Counted from the first letter of the stretch, positions 18,649 through 27,890 are shown. The stretch is DNA of 64,000 bases from Micromonospora sp. DSM 45708 (GCF_039566955.1 NZ_CP154796.1:62001-126000), one strand, 5' to 3'. A program made the numbers and translations. Notes: generated from the letters alone by a model not told the origin.

Positions 18649-19947
18649 TTGAGCCGCTTCGAGCGGATGCGCGGACGACTCCGCCGCGCGTACGAGACGG
18701 GCCGTGAGTCGGCCCGGTCCCGCCAGTTCGGGGCCGACGCCACGCCGGAGGACGCGGGCGTCGCGTCGCCCACCTCACCGGGTCCGGCGGCGTCGTCGTC
18801 GGCGACCGTGCTGGGCGCCCCGCCGCCGGCCGCGATGCACTCCTCGACGGTCAGCCGGGACGACACCGAGGTGCCGCACGCGCTGCGCATCGCCGCCGCC
18901 TGGTGCTGGCGACTGCTCGTGATCGGCATCGTCACCTGGGCCCTGCTCAAGATCGTCGGCACGATCAGCATCGTGATCATCCCGCTGACCGTCGCGCTGC
19001 TGCTCTCGGCGCTGCTCGCCCCGGCGGTCGGCTGGCTGCTGAAGGCCCGGTTCCCCCGCTCGCTGGCGACCGGCGTGGTGCTGGTCGGCGGTCTGGCCGC
19101 GGTGATCGGCACGCTCACGCTGGTGGTCAACGAGTTCATCCAGGGCGTGCCGGAGCTGAGCGAGAAGTCGTCGCAGGGTGTCCGGCAGATCCAGAACTGG
19201 TTCAAGACCGGGCCGCTGCACCTGTCCGACAGCCAGCTCGACCGCTACATCAACGAGGCGCAGACCTGGATCAACGGCAACACCGAGCGGTTCACCAGCG
19301 GCGCGCTCAGCACCGCCGCGACGCTCGCCGAGGTGCTCACCGGCACCGTCCTGGTGCTCTTCGCGACGTTCTTCTTCCTCCGCGACGGCAACAACATCTG
19401 GCGGTTCCTGGTCCGGCTGCTGCCGGTGGCCGCGCGCTGGAAGGTCGACGACGCCGGGCGCGCGTCGTGGGCGACGCTCGGCGCGTACGTGCGGGCCACC
19501 GTGCTGGTCGCGTTCATCGACGCCGTGGGCATCGGCATCTTCCTGGTCGTCTTCGACATCCCGTTCGCGTTCCCGCTGGCCGCGCTGGTCTTCCTGGGCG
19601 CGTTCATCCCGATCGTCGGTGCGTTCCTGTCCGGCGTGGTGGCCGTGCTGGTGGCGCTCGTCGACAGCGGCCCGGTGACCGCCCTGATCATCCTGGGCGT
19701 GGTCGTCGGCGTGCAGCAGATCGAGGGCCACGTGCTCCAGCCGCTGATCATGGGCCGCGCGGTGGCCATCCACCCGCTCGCCGTGATCATCGGCATCGCC
19801 GCCGGTGTGGTGCTGGCCGGCATCGCCGGCGCGCTGGTCTCGGTGCCGCTGATCGCCGTGCTCAACACCGCGGTCCGCCGGCTCGCCGCGCGTACCGTGC
19901 CGGACACCCCGCCGGACGCGGTGGTGGTCGCCTCCCAGGCGCCCTGA
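18649..19947 (+). CDS. AI-2E family transporter
   Basis: The 432-residue protein has a disordered, charged N-terminus of ~75 residues and then eight or so membrane segments typical of the AI-2E (UPF0118/PerM) family, including the LFATFFFLRDGNNIWRFL block and the later GVQQIEGHVLQPLIMGRAV motif that marks the family. Members export or exchange small molecules, some being Na+/H+ antiporters; the autoinducer-2 link does not hold for all. TTG at 18649 is chosen because GGGAGG ends five bases before it; GTG 18634 or ATG 18667 remain possible. Confidence 0.85.
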   Translation: MSRFERMRGRLRRAYETGRESARSRQFGADATPEDAGVASPTSPGPAASSSATVLGAPPPAAMHSSTVSRDDTEVPHALRIAAAWCWRLLVIGIVTWALLKIVGTISIVIIPLTVALLLSALLAPAVGWLLKARFPRSLATGVVLVGGLAAVIGTLTLVVNEFIQGVPELSEKSSQGVRQIQNWFKTGPLHLSDSQLDRYINEAQTWINGNTERFTSGALSTAATLAEVLTGTVLVLFATFFFLRDGNNIWRFLVRLLPVAARWKVDDAGRASWATLGAYVRATVLVAFIDAVGIGIFLVVFDIPFAFPLAALVFLGAFIPIVGAFLSGVVAVLVALVDSGPVTALIILGVVVGVQQIEGHVLQPLIMGRAVAIHPLAVIIGIAAGVVLAGIAGALVSVPLIAVLNTAVRRLAARTVPDTPPDAVVVASQAP

Positions 19948-19999
19948 CCCGACCCGATCCGCCGACGCCCGCGTCACCCCGCCCGGGGAGGCGCGGGCG

Positions 20000-22132
20000 T
20001 CAACTCTTGGCCAGCCGCTCCAGCGCGCCCCGGGCCACCTCGGGGCGGGTCGTGTACCAGAACGGCGGCAGCGACCGGCGCAGGAACGGGCCGTAGCCGC
20101 GCGCCGTCTCCAGCCGCGAGTCGAGCACCGCCACCACGCCCCGGTCGCCGGTGGCCCGGATCAGCCGGCCCACGCCCTGCGCCAGCCGGACCGCCGCGAT
20201 CGGCACGCTGACCGCCGCGAACCCGGAGCCGCCGCCCGCGTCCACCGCCGCCGCCCGGGCGGCGGCGAGCGGCTCGTCGGGCCGGGGGAACGGCAGCCGG
20301 TCGATCACCACGAGCTGGCAGGCATCGCCCGGCACGTCCACCCCCTGCCAGAGCGACATCACCCCGAACAGGCAGCTCTCCCGCTCCTGCCGGAAGCGGC
20401 GGACCAGCAGCGGCAACGCCTCCTCGCCCTGAAGCAGCACGGGCAGGTCGGTCCGCGCGCGAACCAGCTCCGCCGCCTGCTGCGCGGCCCGCCGGGAGGA
20501 GAAGAGCCCGAGGGTACGCCCACCGAGCGCGCCGACCAGCGCCAGCAGTTCCTCGCCGGCCGCCGTGGGCAGCCCGGAGACGCTGGGGCGGGGCAGGTGC
20601 GCGGCCACGTAGAGGATGCCCTGTCGGGCGTAGTCGAACGGCGAGCCGACGTCGAGCGACCGCCAGCCGGGGCCCTCGGTGGCCGGTACGGTGCCGATGG
20701 CCGCCCGGCTGCCCTCGGTGCTCGCCACCGGTGCCGGGTCGGTGCCGCGGCCGGCGGCGGCAGCGGTGGCCAGCGCGGCGGCGGCCGGCGACGGCGGGGC
20801 CGGCGGCGGCGCCTCCAGCCCGAGCGCCCGGGCCACCGTGTCGAAGCGCCCGCCCAGCGCCAGGGTGGCCGAGGTGGCGACCACGGTGCGCTCGTCGTAG
20901 AGGTTGGCGGCGAGCGTGCCGGCCACCGACAGCGGCGCCACCACAAGCGCCCGGCGGCTGCCGTTCTCCGGCTTCTCCACCCAGGCCACGTCGTGGTCGC
21001 CCTCCTCCAGCAACCGCTGGGCGGTGGTGGACAGCTCGTCGAGCACCGCCTTGGCCTGCTGCTTGCGGACCGGGTCGGGGTCGTCGCCCTTCACGTCGCC
21101 GATCGCCTCCAGCGCGGCCCGGGTCGCCGAGTCGAGCAGCGTGCACGCCTCGCGCAGCGCGGGCGGCAGGCCGGCGGTGAGCCGACCGGCCGGTGCCTCG
21201 GCCAGCCCCACGGCCAGCGCGTCACCCGCCTCGGTGAGCCGGTCGGCGTGGTCGGGGCGCAGCAGCGGCCGGGCGCGTCGGGTGGACCTGTCGATCAGCT
21301 CCGGCACCAGCTCGGCCTGGGCCGCCGAGGAGACCCGGTCGGCCAGCTCGTGCGCCTCGTCCACGACGAGCAGCCGGTGCGGCGGCACGATGTGCCGATC
21401 GGCGAGCATGTCCACGGCGAGCAGGCTGTGGTTGGTCACCACCAGGTCGGCCTCCCGGGCGCGGGCCCGCGACGCCTCCGCGAAGCACTCCTGCCCGAAC
21501 GGGCAGCGACTCGCGCCGACACACTCCCGGGCCGGCATCGAGACGCTGCGCCAGACCTGGTCGTCGACGCCCGGATCCAGCTCGTCCCGGTCGCCGGTGG
21601 CGGTTTCCTCCGCCCAGTCGCGCAGCCGCTGCACCTGCTTGCCCAGCCGACCCGCCTCGCCGAGCCACTTCGTGCCGCCGGGCCGGGGCGCGTCGAAGAG
21701 CGCGTCGTCCGGCTCGTCCTCGACGGAGCTGTCCAACCGGGCCAGGCACAGGTAGTGGTGCCGGCCCTTCAGCACGGCGAACGTGGGCCGACGGCCGAGC
21801 ACCGGCTCGACCGCGTCGGCCAGCCGGGGCAGGTCGTGGTCGACGAGCTGGGACTGCAACGCCAGCGTGGCGGTGGAGACCACCACCGGGCCGTCCACGG
21901 TCAGCGCCGGCGCCAGGTAGGCCAGCGACTTGCCGGTGCCGGTGCCGGCCTGCACCAGCAGATGCTCGCCGGAGGCGATGCTGCGCTCGATCGCCTCGGC
22001 CATGAGCTGCTGGCCGGGCCGGGTCGCGCCGCCCGGGACCGCACCGACCGCGGCGGCCAGCAGCTCCGCGCCGCTCGCGCGGCCACTCCGGCGCTTCTTC
22101 GGGACGGGGGTGGCGGTGCGGGACGGGCTCAC
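20000..22132 (-). CDS. ATP-dependent DNA helicase, DinG/XPD-like
   Basis: The 710-residue superfamily 2 helicase shows Walker A QAGTGTGKS (Lys68), motif II VVDEAHELAD and C-terminal motif VI QGVGRLIRATGDRG. Between the first motifs, CLAR near the end of GRHHYLC and then CVGASRCPFGQEC supply four Cys that fit the Fe-S cluster of XPD/DinG helicases. It should unwind DNA 5' to 3' in repair, for example of R-loops or flaps. DinG proteins in actinomycetes are close to this length. The gene stands alone on its strand. Confidence 0.93.
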   Translation of the reverse strand: MSPSRTATPVPKKRRSGRASGAELLAAAVGAVPGGATRPGQQLMAEAIERSIASGEHLLVQAGTGTGKSLAYLAPALTVDGPVVVSTATLALQSQLVDHDLPRLADAVEPVLGRRPTFAVLKGRHHYLCLARLDSSVEDEPDDALFDAPRPGGTKWLGEAGRLGKQVQRLRDWAEETATGDRDELDPGVDDQVWRSVSMPARECVGASRCPFGQECFAEASRARAREADLVVTNHSLLAVDMLADRHIVPPHRLLVVDEAHELADRVSSAAQAELVPELIDRSTRRARPLLRPDHADRLTEAGDALAVGLAEAPAGRLTAGLPPALREACTLLDSATRAALEAIGDVKGDDPDPVRKQQAKAVLDELSTTAQRLLEEGDHDVAWVEKPENGSRRALVVAPLSVAGTLAANLYDERTVVATSATLALGGRFDTVARALGLEAPPPAPPSPAAAALATAAAAGRGTDPAPVASTEGSRAAIGTVPATEGPGWRSLDVGSPFDYARQGILYVAAHLPRPSVSGLPTAAGEELLALVGALGGRTLGLFSSRRAAQQAAELVRARTDLPVLLQGEEALPLLVRRFRQERESCLFGVMSLWQGVDVPGDACQLVVIDRLPFPRPDEPLAAARAAAVDAGGGSGFAAVSVPIAAVRLAQGVGRLIRATGDRGVVAVLDSRLETARGYGPFLRRSLPPFWYTTRPEVARGALERLAKS

Positions 22133-22255
22133 CGTGCGACCGTACCCGCCGGCACCGACGCCGGTCCCGTCGCGCCGGCGGCGTGGCGCAGGGCGGGTCG
22201 CGTCCGGTTACCTGCCGATCGCGTGGCGTGGCCGGAATCGGTTAGGGTGCCAGGC

Positions 22256-22762
22256 ATGCCGAGCGACGTGGTCCGCGTGATCTACCGCAAGTACGACGGC
22301 AGCGCCCACCGCGACTACCCGGCCCGTCGGCTCGCCGAGGACGACCTCGGCGTCTGGCTCGGCGTGCCGGCCGGCACCGAGTCGGTCTACCACGGCCGCC
22401 CGTCGGTCGAGCAGATCCCGTTCGTCCTGCTGGTGCCCCGGCACGCCTGGTGGACGGGCATGTTCAACCCGCCGCCGCGCACCAGCGAGGTCTACTGCGA
22501 CATCGCCACCCCGGCCCGGTGGGAGGGCGACGAGACGGTCCACCTGGTCGACCTCGACCTGGACGTGGTGCGTCGCCGCGAGACCGGCCTGGTCGAGCTG
22601 CGCGACGAGGACGAGTTCGCCGAGCACCGGGCCCGGTGGAACTACCCGGACGACCTGGTCGCCGAGGCCGAGGCGGCGTCCCGCTGGCTGCTCGGCGCGC
22701 TCGGCGACGGCACCGAGCCGTTCGCCACCTCGTACCGGAAGTGGTTGGCCCTGGTGGTCTGA
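22256..22762 (+). CDS. DUF402 domain protein
   Basis: The 168-residue protein has the DUF402 fold signature: WWTGMFNPPP, then EVYCDIATPARWEGD and VHLVDLDLDVVRRRE with the conserved Asp/Glu pairs, and EFAEHRARWNYPDDLV. Family members include nucleoside diphosphate and triphosphate phosphatases that use metal-binding acidic residues, and RNA-binding FAU-1. A phosphatase role is an inference. TAGGGT at 22243-22248 is seven bases before the ATG, a clear leaderless start. Confidence 0.85.
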   Translation: MPSDVVRVIYRKYDGSAHRDYPARRLAEDDLGVWLGVPAGTESVYHGRPSVEQIPFVLLVPRHAWWTGMFNPPPRTSEVYCDIATPARWEGDETVHLVDLDLDVVRRRETGLVELRDEDEFAEHRARWNYPDDLVAEAEAASRWLLGALGDGTEPFATSYRKWLALVV

Positions 22763-22875
22763 GCCGCGCGTCACCGGCGCGGCGGCCGGCCGCTTCCCGA
22801 CGGGTTGTGGGTGGCAAAGCGGGCGTACCGGACGCGTCATACCCGTGATCCCGCCGGGCGGGTGAGGATCGGGGG

Positions 22876-23856
22876 ATGACTGGGGTGGTGAGGCCCGAGG
22901 ACGGGTCGATGCGGGAGTTGTTGCGGGTGGGGCCGGGGTCGGTGGACCTGACGGCGGTGGACCCCCGCTCGATGCCGGGGTTGCCGAGGGCGGCCGGCCG
23001 TGGGACGGCGCGTAAGGAATGGGCCCGTGGCCAGGTCGAACTGATCGGTGCGGAGCTGGGCCGGCAGCAGGAGATGCTGTACGCCGCCGCCCAGGTCGCC
23101 GCCGGCCCGGGAAGCGCCACCAGCGCGCCCACCCGGGCCGGGGCACACCTGGGCGAGGGCCGGCCGCGTCGGGTGCTGCTGGTGCTCCAGGCCATGGACT
23201 GCGGGGGCAAGGACGGCGCGGTCAAGCGGGTGGCCGGTGCGATGAACCCGCTCGGGCTGCACATCCGCTCGTTCGGCCCGCCCACGGAGGAGGAGCTGCG
23301 GCACGACTTCCTGTGGCGGGTGCGGCGGGCGCTGCCACCCCCGGGCTACGTGGGCGTGTTCAACCGCTCGCACTACGAGGACGTGCTGATCGCCCGGGTG
23401 GAGGGGCTGGTCGACGACGCCACCTGGCGGTCCCGCTACGAGATCATCAACGACTTCGAGCGGGAGCTGACCGGGCAGGCGGTCACCGTGGTCAAGGTCA
23501 TGCTGCACATCTCCTACGCCGAGCAGGGCGAGCGGCTGATGGAACGGTTGACCGACCCGACAAAGTACTGGAAGTACAACCCGAGCGATCTGGACACCCG
23601 GGCCCGGTGGGACGAGTACCAGGCCGCGTACGCCGAGGCGCTGGAGCGCTGCGGCACGGACGCCGCGCCCTGGTTCGTGGTGCCGGCGGACCGCAAGTGG
23701 TACCGCGACTGGGCGCTGGCCCACCTGCTGCGTGAGACGTTCGACGGCTTGGATCTCGGGTATCCGGCTGCCGATTTCGACGTGGAACGGGAGCGTGACC
23801 GGTTGCGTGACCAGGGCCTGGAGCACTCAGGTGAACAGCAGGTGAACGAGCGGTGA
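22876..23856 (+). CDS. ppk2: Polyphosphate kinase 2 family protein
   Basis: The 326-residue protein is a one-domain PPK2: Walker A VLQAMDCGGKDGAVKRV (about 103-119), Walker B region VGVFNRSHYEDVL, and the lid DRKWYRDWALAHLL. PPK2 enzymes transfer phosphate between polyphosphate and nucleotides; short class I and III forms mostly make GTP/ATP from GDP/ADP or act on AMP. The Asp after the P-loop Lys agrees with the family, but the subclass cannot be fixed. Its stop codon lies inside a PHO-box-like repeat, and phosphate transport genes follow. Confidence 0.92.
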   Translation: MTGVVRPEDGSMRELLRVGPGSVDLTAVDPRSMPGLPRAAGRGTARKEWARGQVELIGAELGRQQEMLYAAAQVAAGPGSATSAPTRAGAHLGEGRPRRVLLVLQAMDCGGKDGAVKRVAGAMNPLGLHIRSFGPPTEEELRHDFLWRVRRALPPPGYVGVFNRSHYEDVLIARVEGLVDDATWRSRYEIINDFERELTGQAVTVVKVMLHISYAEQGERLMERLTDPTKYWKYNPSDLDTRARWDEYQAAYAEALERCGTDAAPWFVVPADRKWYRDWALAHLLRETFDGLDLGYPAADFDVERERDRLRDQGLEHSGEQQVNER

Positions 23857-23862
23857 ATCGGG
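23830..23862 (-). promoter_or_regulatory. PHO box: three 11-base direct repeats
   Basis: GGTGAACAGCA, GGTGAACGAGC and GGTGAATCGGG follow each other without gaps. On the minus strand they read GTTCACC or ATTCACC every 11 bases, the unit that PhoP binds in streptomycetes. They overlap the end of ppk2 and lie 116 bases before the DUF47-pit genes. Confidence 0.75.
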
Positions 23863-23977
23863 TCTGACCAGGGGTGGGCCGGTCGATGCCCGGTTCCGGC
23901 GGGTCCCTAGCATGCCCAGAGCAGGCGCCTCCCGTAGGCGACGGCCACCCTTCCACCGACACGACGAGGTCCGTGCT

Positions 23978-24604
23978 GTGAAGTTTTCCTTCCGTCCCAC
24001 CGAGGGCGCCTTCTACGAGCTCTTCACCAGGGCCGCGCAGAACCTGGTGAAGGGGACCGACCTGCTCAACGAGCTGGGCCTTCCCGGTGCCGACGTGCAG
24101 TCGATCAGCGAGCGGCTGACCGAGGTCGAGCACGACAGCGACCAGATCACGCACGACCTCTACAAGAAGATCAACTCTACGTTCATCACGCCGTTCGACC
24201 GGGAGGACATCTACCGGCTGGGCTCGCTGCTCGACGACGTGATGGACCACCTGGAGGCGGTCGGCAACCTGCTCTACCTGTACGGCCTGACCAAGCTCCC
24301 GTCGCTCCCGCGTGAGCTGCACGAGCTGGTCAACGTGCTCGACCAGCAGGCCAAGCTCACCGCCGAGGCGATGCCCCGACTGAAGTCGATGAAGGACCTC
24401 GAGGACTACTGGATCGAGTGCAACCGGCTGGAGAACGACGGTGACCAGGCGTACCGCATGCTGCTGGTGCGTCTCTTCTCCGGCGAGTACGACGCGCTCA
24501 CGGTGCTGAAGATGAAGGAGGTGGCCGACGAGCTGGAGGCCGCCTGCGACGCCTTCGAGCACGTCGCCAACACCGTCGAGACCATCGCGGTCAAGGAGTC
24601 CTGA
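23978..24604 (+). CDS. DUF47 family phosphate transport accessory protein (PhoU-like)
   Basis: The 208-residue all-helical protein begins VKFSFRPTEGAFYELFTRAAQ and has the EVEHDSDQITHDLYKKINSTFITPFDREDIYRL block that marks DUF47. Acidic residues in the E-x-x-x-D pattern bind metal as in PhoU. DUF47 genes almost always lie just before pit genes and are thought to control the transporter; here only four bases separate them. GTG at 23978 is chosen because the family starts at this Lys-Phe; an upstream ATG at 23912 would add an Arg-rich tail. Confidence 0.9.
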   Translation: MKFSFRPTEGAFYELFTRAAQNLVKGTDLLNELGLPGADVQSISERLTEVEHDSDQITHDLYKKINSTFITPFDREDIYRLGSLLDDVMDHLEAVGNLLYLYGLTKLPSLPRELHELVNVLDQQAKLTAEAMPRLKSMKDLEDYWIECNRLENDGDQAYRMLLVRLFSGEYDALTVLKMKEVADELEAACDAFEHVANTVETIAVKES

Positions 24605-24608
24605 TCCT

Positions 24609-25613
24609 GTGAGCCCCGAACTCATCGCCGTGCTGGCGGTGATCGCGGTCGCCATGGCGTTCGACTACACGAACGGCTTCCATGACGCGGCCAACGCGAT
24701 CGCCACCAGCATCTCGACCCGGGCGCTGACGCCCCGGATCGCCCTCGGCCTGGCCGCCGTCGGCAACTTCGTCGGCGCGCACTTCGGCGCCGGGGTCGCC
24801 AAGACGGTCGGCGACGGCCTGGTCACGCTCCCGACCGGCGTGGAGAGTCTCGGCGTGGTCTTCGCCGGTGTGCTCGGCGCGATCGCCTGGAACCTGATCA
24901 CCTGGTACTTCGGCCTGCCCTCGTCCTCCTCGCACGCGCTCTTCGGCGGCCTGGTCGGGGCGACCCTGTTCGCCGCCGACGGCATCGTCCAGTGGGGCAA
25001 CATCGTGGAGAAGGTCCTCATCCCGATGGTGCTGTCGCCGGTGGTCGGCCTGATCCTCGGCTTCCTGGTGATGCTGGCGATCATGTGGCTGTTCCGGAAG
25101 GGGCAGCCGGGCAAGCTCAGCCGCGGCTTCCGCTGGGCGCAGACCGTGTCCGCCGCCGCGATGTCGGTCGGCCACGGCATGCAGGACGCCGCCAAGACCA
25201 TGGGCATCATCGTGCTGGCGCTCTACACCGGCGGCTTCCAGGAGAGCAAGACGCACATCCCCGGCTGGGTGTTCTGGACCTCCGCGACGATGCTGGCGCT
25301 CGGCACGTACGCGGGCGGCTGGCGGATCATCCGCACGCTGGGCCGGAAGATCATCGACCTGGGCCCGGCGGAGGGCTTCGCGGCCGAGACGGTGGCCAGC
25401 GCGGTGCTCTACTTCAACGCGCTGGTGCTCAAGGCCCCGATCTCCACCACCCACACGATCACCTCGGCGATCATGGGTGTCGGCGCGACCAAGCGGCTCT
25501 CCGCGGTCCGCTGGAACGTGGCCGGCAACATCGTGATCGCGTGGATCATCACGTTCCCGGCGGCGGCGGCCATCGCCTGCCTCGCGTACCTGCTGGTCCG
25601 CCCGCTGTTCTAA
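24609..25613 (+). CDS. Low-affinity inorganic phosphate transporter (PiT family)
   Basis: The 334-residue membrane protein carries both PiT signatures: the first repeat FDYTNGFHDAANAIATSIST near the start and the second, VGHGMQDAAKTMGIIVLAL, later. It has around ten membrane segments and the KAPISTTHTITSAIMGVGATKR stretch. It imports phosphate with cations, driven by the proton gradient, and is usually active when phosphate is plentiful. It forms an operon with the DUF47 gene. Its TAA stop begins a GGGGCCC repeat element. Confidence 0.95.
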   Translation: MSPELIAVLAVIAVAMAFDYTNGFHDAANAIATSISTRALTPRIALGLAAVGNFVGAHFGAGVAKTVGDGLVTLPTGVESLGVVFAGVLGAIAWNLITWYFGLPSSSSHALFGGLVGATLFAADGIVQWGNIVEKVLIPMVLSPVVGLILGFLVMLAIMWLFRKGQPGKLSRGFRWAQTVSAAAMSVGHGMQDAAKTMGIIVLALYTGGFQESKTHIPGWVFWTSATMLALGTYAGGWRIIRTLGRKIIDLGPAEGFAAETVASAVLYFNALVLKAPISTTHTITSAIMGVGATKRLSAVRWNVAGNIVIAWIITFPAAAAIACLAYLLVRPLF

Positions 25614-25687
25614 GGCGGGGCCCAGTTAACGCCTCCGGTCGAGCAGGGGCCCCTTCCTCACACCCGGTGTGAGGGAGGGGCCCCTAA
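25611..25687. repeat. TAAGG/GGGGCCCC repeat and 20-base hairpin between convergent genes
   Basis: One element starts at the pit stop codon (TAAGGCGGGGCCC, then TTAACGCCTCCGG and AGGGGCCCC). Arms 25645-25664 and 25666-25685 pair over 20 bases with one mismatch. The facing oxidoreductase gene ends at the other side (TAATTAGGGGCCCC on its strand). It should stop transcription both ways. Confidence 0.8.
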
Positions 25688-26656
25688 TTACGCGTAGGAG
25701 ACGCCGATCCGGGCCTTGATGTCGTCGATCAGGGTCATGATCTCCAGCGTGGTGGCGTGCGGCACCAGCGGGCTCTCGGTCAGCCCGGCGGCCAGGCAGC
25801 GGCCCACCTCGATCGCCTCGTACTGGTAGCCGCCGCCGGTCAGGTCCGCCGGGATCGTCTCCGGCTCGGCGTCGGGCCGGTGCAGCACCGCCGACCCGGG
25901 CCGGAAGAACGGCTCCGGCAGGTCGATCCGGCCGGTGGTGCCGGTGATCGACGCGGTGATCGCGGTGGCGCCGACCATGCCGCAGCTCAGCGTCGCGACC
26001 GCGCCGGAGTCCCAGCCGAGGACGAGGCCGGTGTTCTCGTCGACCGCCTCCGGGCCCAGCCGGGCCCACGCCTGCACGTGCTGCGGCGCGCCGAGCACCA
26101 GGTGGGCGAGGCTCAGCGGGTAGATACCGAGGTCGAGCAGCGCTCCGCCGCCCAGCGCCCGGGCCCGCATCCGGTGCTCCGGCGGGAACGGCCCGGCCAA
26201 CCCGAAGTCGGCCCGCACGTGGGTGACCTCGCCGATCGCGCCGTCGGAGATCAGCTCCAGCACGCGCAGGATCAGCGGGTTCGTCCGCATCCACATGGCC
26301 TCCATGAGGAAGAGCCCACGGGCGCGCGCCGTCTCCACCAGCTCGACGGTGGTCGGCAGGTCCAGCGTGCAGGGCTTTTCCACCAGCACGGCCTTGCCGC
26401 CGGCCAGGCAGGTGAGCGCCGCCTCGTGGTGCGCCGCGTGCGGCGTGGCCACGTAGATCGCGTCCAGGTCCGGGTCCGCGGCCAGTTCGGCCCAGGAGGC
26501 GTACGCCCGCGGCACGTCGTGCTGCCGTGCGAACGCCTCGGCGCTGTCCCGGGTACGCGAGCCGACCGCCACCAGTTCGGCGTCCGGCACCAGGCGCAGG
26601 TCGGCGGCGAAGCAGGCGGCGATGTGTCCGGTGGCCAGGATTCCCCAACGCGTCAT
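25688..26656 (-). CDS. Gfo/Idh/MocA family oxidoreductase
   Basis: The 322-residue protein has an N-terminal Rossmann fold beginning MTRWGILATGHIAACFAADL, the strand AVGSRTRDSAEAFA, then LVEKPCTLD with the catalytic Lys of the E-K-P motif, and a C-terminal beta-sheet domain with DLGIYPLSLAHL. It should oxidise a sugar, inositol or a trans-dihydrodiol with NAD(P). No pathway partner is nearby. TAGCGT at 26663-26668 lies six bases before the ATG, a leaderless arrangement. Its TAA stop abuts the repeat shared with pit. Confidence 0.9.
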   Translation of the reverse strand: MTRWGILATGHIAACFAADLRLVPDAELVAVGSRTRDSAEAFARQHDVPRAYASWAELAADPDLDAIYVATPHAAHHEAALTCLAGGKAVLVEKPCTLDLPTTVELVETARARGLFLMEAMWMRTNPLILRVLELISDGAIGEVTHVRADFGLAGPFPPEHRMRARALGGGALLDLGIYPLSLAHLVLGAPQHVQAWARLGPEAVDENTGLVLGWDSGAVATLSCGMVGATAITASITGTTGRIDLPEPFFRPGSAVLHRPDAEPETIPADLTGGGYQYEAIEVGRCLAAGLTESPLVPHATTLEIMTLIDDIKARIGVSYA

Positions 26657-27062
26657 GCGGGAACGCTATCCCGGCCGGCTCCGCGCCCGGCGAGATGATC
26701 CACCCGTCGGGATGTTCCGCCCGGCCCGGTCGGCGCACGGCCCCCGGTCACCGGTGTCGAGCACGGAGCGTGAGGGTTGCGTAGCGTAGTGGGCGTCGAT
26801 CCTCGTCGCGCGGGGTCCGCGTGCACGGAAGCCTCATATTTGGACATAGCATCCCCCGGCGTCCCCGGGGCGGTGGTTCCTTGCGCTGCCTTTGCTCTGC
26901 AGCCGTCGACGCAGCGGTCACTGCCGGTCGCTGATGCGCGATTGGCTGCAAAGCAAAGGCGGCGAGCGGCGTGGTGGCGGCGGGAGAAGCCGTCACCCAG
27001 CGCGACGGCGAGGGCGGGAGCCGACCCGGTCGAGCTGCCGGACCGGGAACTAGGCTCGGCAC
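26657..27062. other. 406-base intergenic region between divergent genes
   Basis: No credible gene is seen here. It holds a leaderless-type promoter at each end (TAGCGT at 26663-26668 leftwards; TAGGCT at 27051-27056 rightwards) and a long imperfect inverted repeat in the middle. The stretch 26836-26851 is locally AT-rich for this genome. Confidence 0.6.
26886..26962. repeat. Long imperfect hairpin, possible small RNA or mobile remnant
   Basis: CTGCCTTTGCTCTGCAGCC (26886-26904) pairs with GGCTGCAAAGCAAAGGCGG (26944-26962): 17 Watson-Crick pairs of 19 plus one G-T. The 39-base loop contains CAGCG and CGCTG that can form an inner stem. It is too far from either gene end to be a terminator. Confidence 0.6.
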
Positions 27063-27890
27063 ATGACGACCGACGGCTTCGCCGCACCCCCCGCCCTGGT
27101 GGAGCACGCCCGCCGGTTCCACGCCGAGGGCGGCGAGCCCGCGGCGCCCCGGGTCGCCGCGACCGTGCTGCTGCTCCGCCCGGCCGGCGACGACTTCGAG
27201 GTCTACCTGATCCGGCGGGTGGCGGCGATGACGTTCGGCGGGATGTACGCCTTCCCCGGCGGCGGGGTGGACCGCTCCGACTCGGAGACGCACCTCGGCT
27301 GGGCCGGCCCGACGCCGGCCGCCTGGGGCGAACGGCTGCGCCTCGACCCGCCGGCCGCGCAGGCGGTGGTCTGCGCCGCCGTGCGCGAGGTCTTCGAGGA
27401 GGCGGGCGTGCTGCTCGCCGGCCCGGACGCCGACACCGTGGTCGGCGACGTCAGCGGCGACGACTGGGAGGCGGCCCGGCAGGACCTGGTGGGCCGGCGC
27501 ACCGGCTTCGCGGACCTGCTGGCCCGGCGCGGGCTCACGCTCCGGTCCGACCTGCTGCTGCCGTGGACCCGCTGGATCACGCCGGAGTTCGAGCCGCGCC
27601 GCTTCGACACGTACTTCTTCGTCGCCCTGCTGCCCGAGGGGCAGCGGACCCGCGACGTCTCCGGCGAGGCCGACCACACGCTGTGGCTGCGGCCGGCGGA
27701 CGCGTTGGCCCGGGCGGAGGCCGGGGAGCTGACCATGCTGCCGCCCACCATGGTCACGCTCGGCGAGGTCGCCGCCGCCGGCGACCTCGGCGGCGTCGCC
27801 CGCGCCGCGGCGGAACGCGACCCGGGTACGCCGATCGTGCCGCGCATCGAGGACCTGGACGGTGCCGCGCCGCGCTTCCTGCTGCGCTGA
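27063..27890 (+). CDS. NUDIX hydrolase, NUDT19-like
   Basis: The 275-residue protein begins its catalytic region at VAATVLLLRPAGDDFEVYLI. FPGGGVDRSD is followed, after ~45 inserted residues, by AAVREVFEEAGVLLAG, which supplies the RE-x-x-EE-x-G part. An insertion inside the Nudix box is known from the NUDT19/CoA-hydrolase group, so cleavage of CoA or acyl-CoA derivatives is a fair guess. The leaderless-type box TAGGCT lies six bases before the ATG. It converges on pstB across a strong hairpin. Confidence 0.85.
   Translation: MTTDGFAAPPALVEHARRFHAEGGEPAAPRVAATVLLLRPAGDDFEVYLIRRVAAMTFGGMYAFPGGGVDRSDSETHLGWAGPTPAAWGERLRLDPPAAQAVVCAAVREVFEEAGVLLAGPDADTVVGDVSGDDWEAARQDLVGRRTGFADLLARRGLTLRSDLLLPWTRWITPEFEPRRFDTYFFVALLPEGQRTRDVSGEADHTLWLRPADALARAEAGELTMLPPTMVTLGEVAAAGDLGGVARAAAERDPGTPIVPRIEDLDGAAPRFLLR

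Noticed and set aside
20597..22762. Long plus-strand frame opposite the DinG-like helicase
   Set aside because: Only its end (from ATG 22256) is a real gene, DUF402. The rest is antisense shadow without motifs.
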